From Metarhizium brunneum (Eukaryota; Ascomycota; Sordariomycetes; Hypocreales; Clavicipitaceae), in assembly GCF_013426205.1 (NCBI RefSeq), contig NC_089423.1, positions 2,790,001-2,854,000 of the forward strand: 64,000 nucleotides of DNA, given 5' to 3'. Positions 1 to 12,689 of this stretch are shown here, piece by piece. The notes below the pieces were generated by a model. It was not told where the DNA came from. It made no database searches and was given only the letters and a program-made list of their open reading frames with translations. The stretch's first letter is position 1. Each line of letters starts with the position of its first letter. The translations under genes were made by a program, and so were the position numbers.

Positions 1-2427
1 AGTATCCTCGATATTCCCTGGCTTGCTGGCCTTCCGTGTCTTCTCCCGATTGTGGACCATAGCAAGGATGCGATACCGTGTTAAGGGTACTATGCACATT
101 CGGCAAATTCATTGTGATGGCAACGATGCTCTGTTACAATCCAAGGACGAACCGAAGCAACCGATGCTTCCTGTCTGCATGCTCCAGAAAGTATGACACG
201 CAGCCACAACTGCCTGAAGCACTCAGCCCTGAATAGTATTCGGTCACAAGCCAAAAGTTGCCAAGAACGTGGCAACCTAGTCTCAATATTCGGCTGTTGG
301 CGGGCAAGCAGGTCGGTGGTTGACTTCTGACAAAGGCTTCTGGTAGGGCCGAGCTGTGACCGTTTCGGTAAGGGAAGGGAAGCCACCTTAAGCCATACTC
401 GTCGTGTGCTGTGTTTCCACTGCGGCAGTAATAATGTGGCGGTTTGTGCCGTGGCTATTGGGGAGATTGTCGCGCATCCAGGGCAGCAAAGGGGTTACTA
501 CGTAGCAACCTGGATCAAAGGAAGCACAAGCTTGGGGCGTCGCATGCCGTCTGCGCAGTGAAATGTAGAATATACCGAGTTGGAAATGCGCCAGCCTTTG
601 TTTGCCATGGCTTGTTCACGCCAGAGGTCCCAGCCGAGCTCCCGCTTGTGCTGCGAATTTGTTGGGCCAAGGACAGCTCCAGGAGGCATCCTTTGAGGAC
701 TATAAGTAATAATACTTCAGAAAGCTGCCTGAGACTGATGTTTGCTTTCTGGGAGGCGCGCCATGTTTTGTTCATAGCCATGAAGTTGTACGCGAGGACG
801 CAGGCAGCGGAGGCCACTTGATAGTCCGATTCGCCTTCTTTTGGGTTTGTTGAGGAGGGGAAGACATGGTGTGGCGTTTTGGATGGATCCAGATGTTGGA
901 GGCCCAATGGCCCCTGTCAGCAGGGGTTGCGAGCCTTCAAAGATGTCATGGCTGATGGGTGGGCCTGTGCAAGATAAATGCGGAGCTCTGATTGTGCAGA
1001 AAAGGGTGTCTGCCGTGGTGGTGCTGGGATCCTGGGATCCTGGGCTAGCCCGACCGAGTGATGGATGGTTTTTGCGCTGACTTGGAGAAGACAGCCGTAG
1101 GAGGGTAAGGTAACCTCTGTGACGGTCGTGTATCGGCAGCCTCGGTTGACCTAGATGCAGAAGCGTCTTGGCCGGCTTCACCGAGTTGAATGAAATTTTG
1201 GAGTTGGATACTTGCCTCGGGATGACGGACAGGCTGGAGGTCTGGACTCTGGACGAAGCTTGAACTGCATCGATGAGCCGAGCCACCGATTTTAGCAATG
1301 GTCCTTGCTGTGTGTGGGGAAGAGAGAAATGAGAGATGGGAGCCCTCTGTACGAGCAAGCGACAGCGGCCGGCCATACAAACAGAAGGCTTCTGGCAGGA
1401 GCGACCGGGAGCGTCGACGTTGCTCCGGAGGGACCTCAGTGTTTCCTGGTGCTCAAATGAGCCGCGTCTGCCAGCCCTGGCCGCTTGAGCCTTTGGATAT
1501 TTCTGAGCCTCTTGGAATGCATCGACCTGAAGAACTTGCCATCCTCGAGTGCAATTCTGAGCCTCGGAACGCCACTCGGGTACCTAAGGGCTTCAGCACT
1601 TGTGAACGGGGCACCAATAATCGAGGCTGCCGCCGTCCCAAGGGGACCGACCCCAGACGACTGCTTTTAGCTTGGCAAGATCCCCATCCACATGTTTCGC
1701 TGCTGTGTTAAGTACGAAGTGTGCGTAGTACAGCGGCCGCAAAGTACCTGATGAGGTCAACTGGTGTTTGGTACAAAATAATAAGCATCATGGCCGTCCC
1801 TAGGCACTATGTACTTGACAGACTAGCCATTGTTCAGTGTTCAGAGGGCTTGTGAGCTGGCCCAGCGTACCGACCCAGGTATCCCCGCAGGTCGCATCTC
1901 GGGCCTCATTTGGCCGCGAGTACCCCGGCAGCTAGCTCTGTTTGGGTACTGCTCAAGCTCAATCCCTCCAGCGCCCCTCCCCAGATACCTCTCCAGATAC
2001 CTCTCCAGTACAGCAATCTGGCGCCTCTGCAGGTACCTTGGCACGTCTCTGGTACCTGGTCCGGTACCTCCCCGGCCCCCTGCCCTGCCCAGGCCCAGTA
2101 CCCAAGCTTGGCCTGCAGGCGGCGTCATTGTACGCTCAAGTTCTCAAGTGCCCTCGAGCAAGTGGCTGTCAAGCTGTGGCCGGGACAACGAGCCAACCTC
2201 CTGCTCCGTTCTCAAGCCTGTCCATGTCCCGTCCTCAAGTCCTCTGCTCCCCTCTTGTCGCCTCTTGGCTTCTTGTATTTTAGAATTTGCATCTCCCGTT
2301 ACTTGACGGTGTGTCCTCCTGCTGCCGTCTCTTGCTGTGTTCTCCATCTCCCTTCCACCAGCTCCTGGCTCCTCTCATCCCAACCGATCCTTTCTCTTCG
2401 CGTCCCCCCTCGCGCCCCAACAGCATC
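1..2427. other. Intergenic region, no convincing gene; includes upstream region of the acyl-CoA synthetase
   Basis: Open frames here (for example 717-1376 on the minus strand) have no recognisable domain and look like chance frames. The last 600 bases are the probable promoter and 5' leader of the acyl-CoA synthetase. This part is rich in GGTACC-like words, carries a tandem 12-bp duplication at 1981-2004, and becomes pyrimidine-rich close to the start codon, as is common in fungal promoters. Confidence 0.5.
1981..2008. repeat. Tandem 12-bp duplication upstream of the acyl-CoA synthetase
   Basis: The word CCAGATACCTCT occurs twice head to tail (1981-1992 and 1993-2004) and a third copy starts with CCAG. 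It lies about 420 bases before the start codon in a stretch with several GGTACC/GTACCT words. A regulatory role is possible but not shown. Confidence 0.6.
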
Positions 2428-4748
2428 ATGACCGACTACACCACGGGCATCATGCCCTTGCACCCGGTGCATAAGCCACCGTATACCATCGAAGCTCCTG
2501 ACTACCCAAAAGTCCCGGGTGAAACAATTCCTCGGCGACATCCTCGAGCCAAGAACGGCCTCCTCTCCCGTCCCGCCGACGACGTCCACAACGTCTTCGA
2601 CATTGTACGCCGCAGTGCTCGCATCTATCCCAACCACCAGGCCCTAGGCCATCGCAAGCTTGTCAAGCTTCACAGGGAGACAAAGAAGATCAAGAAGAAT
2701 GTGGACGGCGAGGTTCGGGAAGTCGACAAGGAGTGGCAGTTTTTTGAGCTCTCTGGCTACAGCTTCCTGACCTACAAGGAGTATGAGACCCGAATCCTCC
2801 AGCTTGGCTCTGGACTTCGTAAGCTGGGCCTGACCTCTGAGGACAAGGTTCACTTGTTCGCTGCCACTAGGTATGAATCCACCACCCCCAAGAGAATTTT
2901 CGCCCTGGCCTATGCGCGCAACGACTGCCGCTGACTGAATTTTCGAACTAGTTTGCCGTGGATTTCCATGTCTCACGCTTGCGCCTCACAGTCCATCTCC
3001 ATTGTCACTGCGTATGACACCCTCGGCGAGAGCGGTGTTGAGCACTCACTTGTTCAGACTGATGCCACTGCCATGTTTGTTGACCCGCATCTGCTGAAGA
3101 CGGCTATCAACCCCATCAAGAAGTCGAGCGTGAAAACTGTTATTATCAACGAGGATTGCATTTTTGCTACCGGAGGCGAGGTCGAGGACTTCAAGAAGAA
3201 CAATCCTGATCTCAAGGTCTTGACTTTTGAAGAGTTGCGCAAGCTTGGCGAGGAGAACATGGTTGATCCTGTTCCCCCCAAGCCCCAGGATCTCTACTGC
3301 ATCATGTACACTTCTGGATCCACTGGTCTGCCCAAGGGTGCATGCCTCAGCCACGAGGCCGTCATTGCTGCTGGTAAGTAGCTACAGCCACAACCCTTTT
3401 ATTGGTGTTTGGAGCCTGGAGGGAGAGGAAGGAAGGGAGGGTAATAGAGTACTAATGTGGCGTTTGTGTAGTTACTGGGGAGCTTACCTGTGTCGATGAG
3501 TGCGTCAGCGACAAGGAGTTTGTCCTGGCTTACTTGCCACTGGCTCACATTTTTGAGATGGTTCTCGAGAACTTGGTCTTGTTCATTGGAGGTACTTTGG
3601 GTTACGGAAATCCCCGTACGCTTTCCGATGTTTCAGTCAAGAACTGCGCTGGCGACATGCGCGAATTCCGCCCAACGGCTTTGGTCGGTGTCCCCCAAGT
3701 CTGGGAGACTGTAAAGAAGGGTGTTATGAATAAGCTCGACTCCTCGAGCCCGCTCTTGAGAAACCTCTTTTGGGGAGCCTATGGCTATAAATCTTTCATG
3801 TCTAGAAACAAGCTGCCCCTTGCAGGCATTTTTGACGGCATTGTCTTTGGCAAAGTCCGAGAGCTTACAGGTGGCCGTCTTCGATTCACCATGAACGGTG
3901 CCAGCGGTATTTCGGACAACACGAAGCAGTTCTTATCTCTGGTCCTCGCTCCAATGTTGGCCGGGTATGGTCTGACCGAGACCTGTGCCAACGGTGCCTT
4001 AGGCTGCCCACTCGAATATTCACCCAACTCAATTGGCCCTATCTCTGCGGCTATCGACGTCAAGCTTGTCTCCGTGCCTGAGCTTGGGTATTTCACCGAC
4101 GATGTCAAGGTTCCACAGGGCGAGATTTTGATGAAGGGACTGCCCATCTTGAAGCAATACTACAATAACCCTGACGAAACTGCGAAGGCAATTACGCCAG
4201 ATGGTTGGTTCAAGACTGGTGATATTGGCGAGTTTGATACCCATGGCCACTTGCGGGTCATTGACCGGGTGAAGAACTTGGTCAAGATGCAGGGCGGTGA
4301 GTACATTGCCTTGGAAAAGGTTGAGTCGATCTACCGCGGAGCCCAGACCGTCAGCAACATCATGATCCATGCCGACGCTGAGCACTCCCGACCCATCGCC
4401 GTCATCATGCCCAACGAGAAGATTTTGGTCGACAAGGCTAAGGAACTCGGTGTCGACGAGCATGACATGCACACCAACCCCAAGGTCCGTGACGCTGTTC
4501 TCAAAGACCTTCAGACTGTCGGCAGACGTTCCGGCCTATCCTCGATGGAGATTGTTTCCGGCGTTGTTCTCACTGATGAAGAATGGACCCCGCCAAGTGT
4601 AAGTTGATCCCCAAGAACGGACCTGAAAGGGCTTTGTGTATTAATATACTTGTAGGGTCTGGTCACTGCTACCCAGAAGCTCAACCGAAGAGTCATCCGC
4701 GACCGGTTCAAGAAGGAAATTGAGGAGTGTTTGAAAAACGCCTCCTAA
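2428..4748 (+). CDS. FAA1: Long-chain acyl-CoA synthetase (fatty acid-CoA ligase)
   Basis: Four exons: 2428-2870, 2952-3373, 3472-4598, 4656-4748, giving 694 residues, the usual length of fungal Faa1/Faa4-type enzymes. The enzyme activates long-chain fatty acids to acyl-CoA with ATP, normally on ER, lipid-droplet or peroxisomal membranes. Visible motifs are the AMP-binding P-loop YTSGSTGLPKG (residues 267-277), YGLTETCANG (about 454-463), and the fatty-acyl-CoA signature starting GWFKTGD near residue 533 and continuing to the conserved VKMQGGEYIALE. The start at 2428 follows a pyrimidine-rich leader and gives the family's normal N-terminus. All three introns have GT...AG ends and keep the frame. 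Its 3' end faces the deubiquitinase gene. The FAA1/FAA4 distinction cannot be made from one genome, so the symbol is indicative. Acyl-CoA is a substrate of the acyltransferase at 50.9 kb. Confidence 0.95.
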
Positions 4749-4813
4749 AACATGTTATGCGATGATATAGAAAAGGGAGGGAAGATTTCGCCAAGTAACG
4801 GATCATGAGACAC

Positions 4814-4849
<36 letters not shown>

Positions 4850-5724
4850 TGCGGAGGGGTGTGTGAGATGCGGAATCAGGATGCGCGTGATAATACGATC
4901 CGTCGCGAGACCGCTTTTCATCTGCGTACTTTTATATACCACGGTATTGTGTCTTTTTTTGCAAATTTTATGTTAGTTATAGTCTTAGGTCTGTAATGTA
5001 TGTAACTCGTGGCGTTGGGTCAAGGGTACATCGAACAATGGAGTAGGTATGATAACCTGGTGACCTCGACCTTTCTCATACGGCTTGGTGTCTGTGCCTC
5101 ATATGAAACAAGCTATACTGGGCGGGGAAATCCCTTTGAGGATTCCTGCTGCGAGTCTCGTGATGGCTTTGTGCCAACATTTGTGGAAGGAATTGGCAAG
5201 TGAACCGGCTGACGCGTCCGCATTCCCCAGAGAGGGATGAGTGGTGTGATTACAACCACAGAACGTGGAGCTTGATGGACGGCTTGTTCGTCTTTCTGGA
5301 CCTGGGTACGCATACGTAAAAAACGCGAATTGAAAGACGTGGTTTCAAAAAAATTGGAAATGCCAGATTGCTATGTATATGATGGTACAAATTTGCCGCG
5401 AGAAATGCCCAATAAATCGAAGATTGGCTGTGGCACATGCGTAATGCTCCCCGATAGCCTGCCAGCCTGTGAGAAATAATCGTCATCATCATACAACTTT
5501 GCGGTTCATAAAAAAGAAGAAACAAATATGTGCAATGCTGGATTAACTCCGCTAAACAGACAAAAATGAGCAAAATAAATCACATCGCTCAATCCATTCC
5601 ATCCTTGCCATCATGCATTCCAGAAAAACAAGGGACCTAACAGAAACATGGCAGTACCATCGTGTCTCAAAAAGCAAAGAAATGAACCGTCTAGGATAGT
5701 CTCTCATAATGCATTACGACATCC
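4749..5724. other. Convergent intergenic region
   Basis: This is the 3' flank shared by two converging genes. Apart from the GA repeat at 4815-4846 I see no gene or structured element. The sequence becomes A/T-rich towards 5300-5650, as expected for 3' untranslated and polyadenylation regions. Confidence 0.6.
4815..4846. repeat. GA dinucleotide microsatellite (about 16 units)
   Basis: An uninterrupted GA run lies about 65 bases after the stop codon of the acyl-CoA synthetase, probably in its 3' untranslated region. Its length is likely to vary between isolates. Confidence 0.95.
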
Positions 5725-8700
5725 TCATTCGCTCTTCCTCCTAAAGAACGCAAGGTACGGGACTGCATCCGACCCAGATTTAAACACCGTGTTCTGTATG
5801 TCCGTAGGTTCCCGGCTGCCAATGCGGACTTTGGTCACGACGCTGTCGTTACAGCAGTACCAGGCATACGGGTCGTGGGTGCTCGAATCACGCACATAGG
5901 CGTAGTAATGCCCACTGTCTATACTTCGCCCAGAATGAACAATGACTGCGTAGCATTGATACCGGAAAGGGCCACAGAAGGCTCTATCATGTGTGGAGGC
6001 GCCTTGCCAATCTTCAGCCGAGTTGAGAAAGTACGGTGTAAAGTCGAAGTCATTGAAATCCCAAGTAACTTCCGCAGTGGACTTGACAACACCTCTTCCA
6101 TTGACCTGGAAACGGCGGAAACTGACACAAAGAAGGGGCGGCATTCGTGCTAGGGACTCTGAAATCTTGGCTGGCCTTGAAGTTGCACAGCAGTTGCACC
6201 TAAAATCATCGATTTCGTCGCCCGTGTTGGCCTGCCGCAAGGCTTCAGACAGAGTCATGTTCCGGTCGCCAGATACATTGACGCCAAGCGATTCAAACTG
6301 AGAGAACGTATAAGTCCGAGTGGCACAGTGGTGGCATTGAACTGTGGACAACTGAAGCCCGCGCCAATACTGATCCACAATAGAGTCGTTCAATCGTTTA
6401 TGGTTTTCCCAGTATCGTTCTGCCGCTTGAACCAGCTGTATGCCCTGAACATTGGGTTGGTCAACCGTGCCTTGCTGGCCCCGTCGAAGATTGGTCTCAT
6501 CGTGAAGCTGATCCATTAAGAAGGACATGAATTCCTGCGCATCTTGTTGGTCTTTCCCACCAAATTTCGTCTTGGGGTCACCGGTGGCGCACAGGTGTCG
6601 GGAATAATCCTAATTTTCACATTACGTTAGTATGTGTCTCCCCTTGTGCTGTCGTGTATAGCTCATGACGGACTTACCATGAGCATTTGAGCCTTCATAG
6701 TCTGGAACTTGCCGGAACTCATCCAGTAGAAGATATTTGACAGCATTTGAATCATCAGCTGTGGCTGATCCATCTTTTCACCAGGTTTCCGGGGCACTTG
6801 GTTCTTATACCGTCTTGCCCATTCCGAGTCAGCAATTTCTCTCCCGAAGCTAGGAGATGCAAGCAGAGATTGTATTATGCTGTTTGCATAACACCAATTG
6901 CCTGGATTATTGAGCCCTGTGTGCACTTTGACAGGTGTTGCAGGTACTTGCTCTGTAATTTCATGGTCATCGTGGCCGTCTTCGGACAGGCTGATATGGC
7001 TGGGGCGTTGTACTGCGGCTTGGGGTCGAGTTGGGGGGGTGAGCATCTGCACAGGGGAGCCGAATCCCGTTGCAAAGTCATGTTTGTATCGCTGTTCGGC
7101 AGAAATTCCAGATGACATGGATTGCTGTTCTAGTGACACCGGAGGAAACCTCAGAAATTCGTCTCTGGTGCGAGGGAAAGATGGCGGTGCCGCATCCTTT
7201 TCAAGACCTTTTCGGAATGTCTCTACGTCCTTTTCAGGTAGCGGATTAAAAACATATTTTGAACCTCTTCGTTGAATGAATGGGTGGCGTTTGCTGGCTC
7301 TGGGTTGCGTCTTGGCATCTGTAGTCGGAGTAGATCGTAGGGAGCCAGCTCCATAAAGGTCAGTCCACGCATTTATCCCGCCCTTGAGGAGCTTGGGCGG
7401 ATTTCTTAGCTCCTTATCGTAGCTCAGCTCAACCAAGGCGCGGTTTAAAGACCAGAGAGCAATGTCCCGCGGGTCTTTGTCAGATTTAGGAAAGGATTCC
7501 GAATCTTGGTCGTAGAAGACCACTAAGTCATATGTTTGGCGCTTCTCGAATAGCGAAAGCTCCGTGGGGGGGGACAGAACCAGAGCTTCCGAGATATCGC
7601 TGCATGTCACATCTCCTCGTTCCAAAATGTTTGGATCGATACAAATAATCGATACGGCCATAATATGTCCTTCATCAAAATCCTCGCGGGGCCGCACATC
7701 AATGTAGAGAATAGATGGCTTGGCTTCTCTGACCGTGATGAGCTCCCTAGGGGTGATGGTATTGCCCTCGGGGATTTTGAGCGCCTTCTCTGCCACGTCA
7801 GATGGCTTTGGAGCACTGGGCGGAACAAGAGGAAAGTATTCGTCGCTCTGCCGCGGTTGATTCGCGCTGGGAGTTCCCGATATTGACGTGGATGAACCTT
7901 TTCGGCTGAAGAGTCCCCTGGGCGTGCTTGTGGGCAACCGCGCCGCCTCTCCAGAAACGCTACCTCGAACCGGGCTATATATAGCATCTGGGGGCTTGGG
8001 TAAAGCGGTGTCATAACTCATATTAGTGTTCACCTTTGGGGGGGACGGCGGCATTTGTCTTGGGCCGGCTGGCCTCTGAGGAATGATTGGATAAGTCTTA
8101 ATTCGAGGATCTTGTCCAGGTGATGGCTGCGGTCCTCTCAAATTGGCAAATCGAGCGGCTAAATCCAATGTCATATTATTTGCGGAATTAGTACGATTAT
8201 GTCGAGGAATGGCGTTGCCATGAAGAGCCGCAGGCTTTGGGTTCACAGCTGGCTTTGACTTGGCGGGAGGGCCACCGTTCGGCAAGTGAGGCACATGTCC
8301 GTTTGGCAGCTTCTTCTGCTGCTGCCGTTCTTCTTGTTGAACAGGCCGTACTCCGTTATTGCTTGTAACGGGCAGAGGAGCATTTGATAGTCCGTTGACT
8401 GTGGTGACAACAGGCGAAGTTTCAACTGTAGGTCGGACACCAGTCCTTCGGTTATCGGCCATGATATCTTGCTTGATCTGGTTGTATATTTCACTTTGGC
8501 GATTTATCTTGGATAAAAGGGCTTTGTGTAGTAGAGAGGCGTCCCCCTGTTTCGACGCCATGGTAGGAAAATCTGGGTGTCTCCGGATAACTTCCACGGC
8601 GATGACAAACGCCCTGACATAGTCCTTCAAAGCGATGGCAGGGCGATTGAAATCACGATGCAACTCAGATTGCCGAAAAGAGCTTTCTGCCTGCTCCAAA

Positions 8701-8867
8701 AGCTTCCTTATAGACTGATTCGGATTAATATCTTTCGGCATTGAGACGAGATCGTCGATGTGTGGAAAGGGAGCGGCTGAGGATCGAGGAGGACCGGACG
8801 AGGCTCCATTTCTGGCATGATAGCCTCCCACAGGCATACTATGCCTAGGGTTGGCGTTTGCGGCCAT
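5725..8867 (-). CDS. DOA4: Ubiquitin carboxyl-terminal hydrolase of the Doa4/USP8 type (rhodanese plus USP domains)
   Basis: Two exons, 8867-6678 and 6609-5725, joined by a 68-nt intron, encode 1024 residues. Domain order matches Doa4/USP8. An N-terminal helical USP8-dimerisation-like region (about 45-140) is followed by a long Pro/Ser-rich linker, a rhodanese-like domain (about 375-510, containing YIDVRPREDFDEGHI), and a C-terminal USP domain. The Cys box GLNNPGNWCYANS places the nucleophile at Cys659. QQDAQEF follows the splice junction. CHHC and CNCC pairs form the zinc-binding insert. The His box SGHYYAYV places the base at His964. The position before the Cys is Trp rather than the common Thr. 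The rhodanese fold shows no obvious active-site Cys, as in USP8 and Doa4, where it serves binding. In yeast, Doa4 removes ubiquitin from endosomal cargo before it enters intralumenal vesicles. The gene is divergent from VPS27, which acts in the same pathway. Ubp5 is a yeast paralogue and cannot be excluded. Confidence 0.9.
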
Positions 8868-10387
8868 GGATGCGCTGCTTGCAGCAGATGCTTGAGTCTC
8901 AGCAAGCGCAGGCCAGCAATCGCTCAGATCTCATCAGCATGGAGCGTTGTCGCAACTGTGGTCGGCGTGGTCCTTCATATCTCGGCTTGACAAGCTGACT
9001 GGCTATTTTTACAGGGTTTGGTGAGTCGATGACGACCCCTGCCACCTTGGGAGATTGGAGATGGCGTTCTTGCTTTGTTTTCAAGTCGTGGCTCGGTCGA
9101 AGTCGAGTATACGGACGTGGGAATGGATGAATGCGCAAGAGGCGGGTGAGGAGTGGTGACGCATCCACGAATCCCCTGACTTGGTGCTCGCCTAGGTGTC
9201 TGGTGAGGAGTAACCTGTCTGGCTTTCCCCCGTTTTTACAAAGGCGCTGGAAACGGTATCGCTCATAAACAAAAACGCGCGTATATCGGACGATGTCGAC
9301 AGAGAGGCGGCCGCAGGCCAGTCGGGTAATATTGAAAGCTGGGGAGATATTGGCTGGACCAGTTGACGTGTTTGTGTGAAGCATGTACGGAGAACTCCAG
9401 CGAGTTACCACGAGGTACGATTTCCATGTGCTGGGTGGGTGCGAGCAAATACAATGGGCGGGTGGAGGGGTACCTGGCGTGCGGCCCCGCAGCTGGGGAA
9501 AGCAAGGTACCCACCACGAGGAGGTTTGTACTCTAGTACCCTACCTAACATTGCCATCTCCCGTAGTGCATTCGAGTGCTGAGCCCTTGAGCATTTGAGA
9601 ACTAGACGCTTGGCACTGGGCATTCTAACTCGATGTAGTGCGAGGCACGTACGCACCCGTTAACTTACAGTGGTCATCAGTCAGCATGAATTGATATTAA
9701 AGCATTGACCAGACCCAACCGTGGAAGGCAGGAGCCTTCTCGAAGCCCGCCAACCCGCTACACAGCGGCCGTGCATTCGTCCTCTTAGTCGCCTGAGCCA
9801 CAGCGCTGACGTTCGACTATAACCATGGAAACCCAGGCGCGCAACTGTCAAATGTTGGACTTGGTTTCTGGATAAAAATCATGTAGTTATTTGCAACACC
9901 TGTTAAGTATTCGGATATTACTGCAGGGACATCAGTACAGCCACTGGTTTTTTTTGTTTTTTTTTTCATTCGCCCTCGCATGCTGCGACCAGTCTCCCCA
10001 AGTGTCAGATGTCGAGACGTCGACTGGTCGTCGTCTCGTGCTCCACATTACTGACGCAACACCCGGCGGCCAACGTAACCAGCAGGCAGCTTTAACCCGA
10101 GCTGAGGCGGCACCACACCTTGCTCATCGTCCTTGGCAAGGCTGCCGTCTACAATCCACAGGTTACCATCCATCGTCAATCAACCTCTAGAACGTGAGAC
10201 TCGGCGACACATCGTCCTTTGCATTCCCATCCGCTTGCTGTAGCTGTAGCTGCCGCTGTCGTCTCTTGCTCGCCCGCCCCGCCGTTTGTCGCCCTTCCTC
10301 CCACGACCGACGTCCTACTCTCCTCGAGCAAAGCCGACATCGTCATAACCTCATTCAGCCCCAGGTCCGGAGCCACCCATCGCCACC
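8868..10387. promoter_or_regulatory. Divergent intergenic region between the deubiquitinase and VPS27
   Basis: About 1.5 kb separates the two divergent start codons and should hold both promoters. The part near 9460-9550 has repeated GGTACC/AGTACC words. A homopolymeric T stretch lies at about 9949-9966, and the VPS27 side (10190-10387) is C/T-rich. No open frame here looks like a real gene. I cannot identify specific factor sites. Confidence 0.5.
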
Positions 10388-12657
10388 ATGATGAGCTGGT
10401 GGTCATCCTCGGCCAACACGGCCCTGGATGAGCAGATTGAGAAGGCGACGAGCAGCAGCTTGTGAGTACCATGACGGCCCCGCCTGTGCCCAGCAGGTGC
10501 CTGCATATCGCAGCCTTCGTTGACCGTGGTGACAGGGAGGACATCGCCTTGAACCTCGAGATATCCGACATCATCAGATCCAAAACCGTAGCGCCCAAAG
10601 AGGCCATGCGATCCCTCAAGAAGCGAATCGGAAATAAGAACCCAAACACCCAACTCAGTGCCTTGAATGTATGCCGCCGCTGGCTTCTCGTTGGCTACCA
10701 TGACACTTCCGCTAACACATGTATTCCAACAGCTCACAGACACCTGTGTCAAGAATGGCGGATCGCATTTCCTGGTGGAGGTTGCCTCGCGCGAGTTTAT
10801 GGACAATTTGGTATCACTACTGCAAGCCGTGGGAGCCGTTGCAGTCAACGCCGACGTAAAGACCAAGATTCTTGAGCTTGTGCAGCAATGGGCAGCAGCC
10901 ACTGAGGGCCGACACGATTTATCCTATATCAACGAGGTTTACAGAACATTACAGCGAGAGGGATATCAATTTCCTCCTCGAGTAACGGTGGCGAGTAGCA
11001 TGATTGACAGTAGTGCGGTATGATTGATATCGGAGTTGATTTAATCAAGTATAACTCTGACCGATTACTGACCCATGTCATTTTGTTGTAGCCTCCCGAA
11101 TGGGCCGATTCAGACGTTTGCATGCGCTGTCGAACTGCCTTTACGTTCACGAATCGAAAGCATCACTGCAGAAATTGTGGCAACTGCTTCGATCAGCAAT
11201 GCTCCAGCAAGACGATCCCACTACCACACTTGGGCATTCACGCACCGGTCCGAGTTGACGATGGTTGTTATGCGAAGCTGACGGGCAAGGGATACAGGGA
11301 ACTCGGTCCGCCGGATCGGTCACCCACATACCCGCACAAAACTCGAAGCACATCGGCCATGCAGCCTCGGAATGCGCGTGTTGATGACGGCTTCGACGAA
11401 GACTTGAAGAAGGCACTCGCGATGAGTTTGGAAGATGTCAAGAACAACTCTAGAGGCTATGTGGAACCGGCAGAAAACAGGGCTAGAGCCACAAAGGACT
11501 CGTCAAAGCTAGAGGAAGAGGAGGATACTGACTTGAAAGCCGCGATTGCTGCGTCTCTAGCCGACATGGAGGAACAGAAGAAGAGACATGCCGCTGCACT
11601 AAAGGAACAAACATCAAACCGTCCTACCAGCTCATCATCAACGCCGTTTGTTCTCCCCAAGAACGACTACGAATTGACTCCTGTTGAAGCCGAGAACATC
11701 AACCTCTTTGCCACACTGGTGGACCGTCTCCAAACCCAACCACCAGGGACAATATTACGCGAGCCGCAGATTCAGGAACTTTATGACAGTATTGGCACCT
11801 TGCGCCCGAAGCTAGCAAGAACGTATGGTGAAACTATGAGCAAGCACGGTAAGTTCATCTACTGTACTTTGTGGCAAGGCATCGACGTAGCTAACTTGGG
11901 CACTGTAGATACGCTACTTGATCTCCATGCCAAGCTGTCCACCGTGGTTCGCTATTACGATCGTATGCTGGAAGAACGCCTTTCAAAGGCCTATAGCCAG
12001 CAGAATCTAGGTGGCTACAGCCTACCGCCTCCTCGCCAGCCTACAAGTGCATACCCTTCTGTACCGTCACAAGCTCACGCCAATCCTGGTGTCGCTGAAA
12101 GCTTCTACACGGGGCAGGTGCCTCCTCCAAGTTTTCAAGTCCCTCCCGCTCAATCGTATCAACAACAGCAGGTTCCACCACAAGCAACTCCTCAGCCTCA
12201 ATTCGCGTCCTATAGCCAGCCTTCGGAGCCTCATTCAGGCCAGTATGCGCTGCCTCAGAGAACGAGCAGTTGGCAGACACGGGCTCCATCTGTCCCTCAA
12301 GACCCGTATCATCCGCAGCAGGCTCCTGTAGTAGAACCAGCGCAAGGAATACAAACGCCCCAGCAGGCTCCCGCCTCACCGTCGACAGAGCGCCGAGGCT
12401 CGTACTATTTCGGCACTCAGCAACAGCACTCGGTGCAAGTGCCCTCTGGCCCGTCTGCACCTGGGCCAGCTCCGGGCTCAACTCCGTCGCCATATCCTAG
12501 CCTCCAGCATTCCATGCAGTATCAGCAGCCAGCTTCCACTACTGCACCCAGCCAAGCAACACCGATACAATCCCATGCCCAGCCAGCCCAGGCAGGTCGT
12601 CGGCCTTCCCAAACCCAAACCCAGGCTCAACCGCAAAGCCAGCAAGTTTTGGTCCCT

Positions 12658-12689
<32 letters not shown>

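Noticed and set aside
717..1376. 219-residue minus-strand open frame near the window start
   Set aside because: Composition is patternless with no family features, and other frames overlap it.
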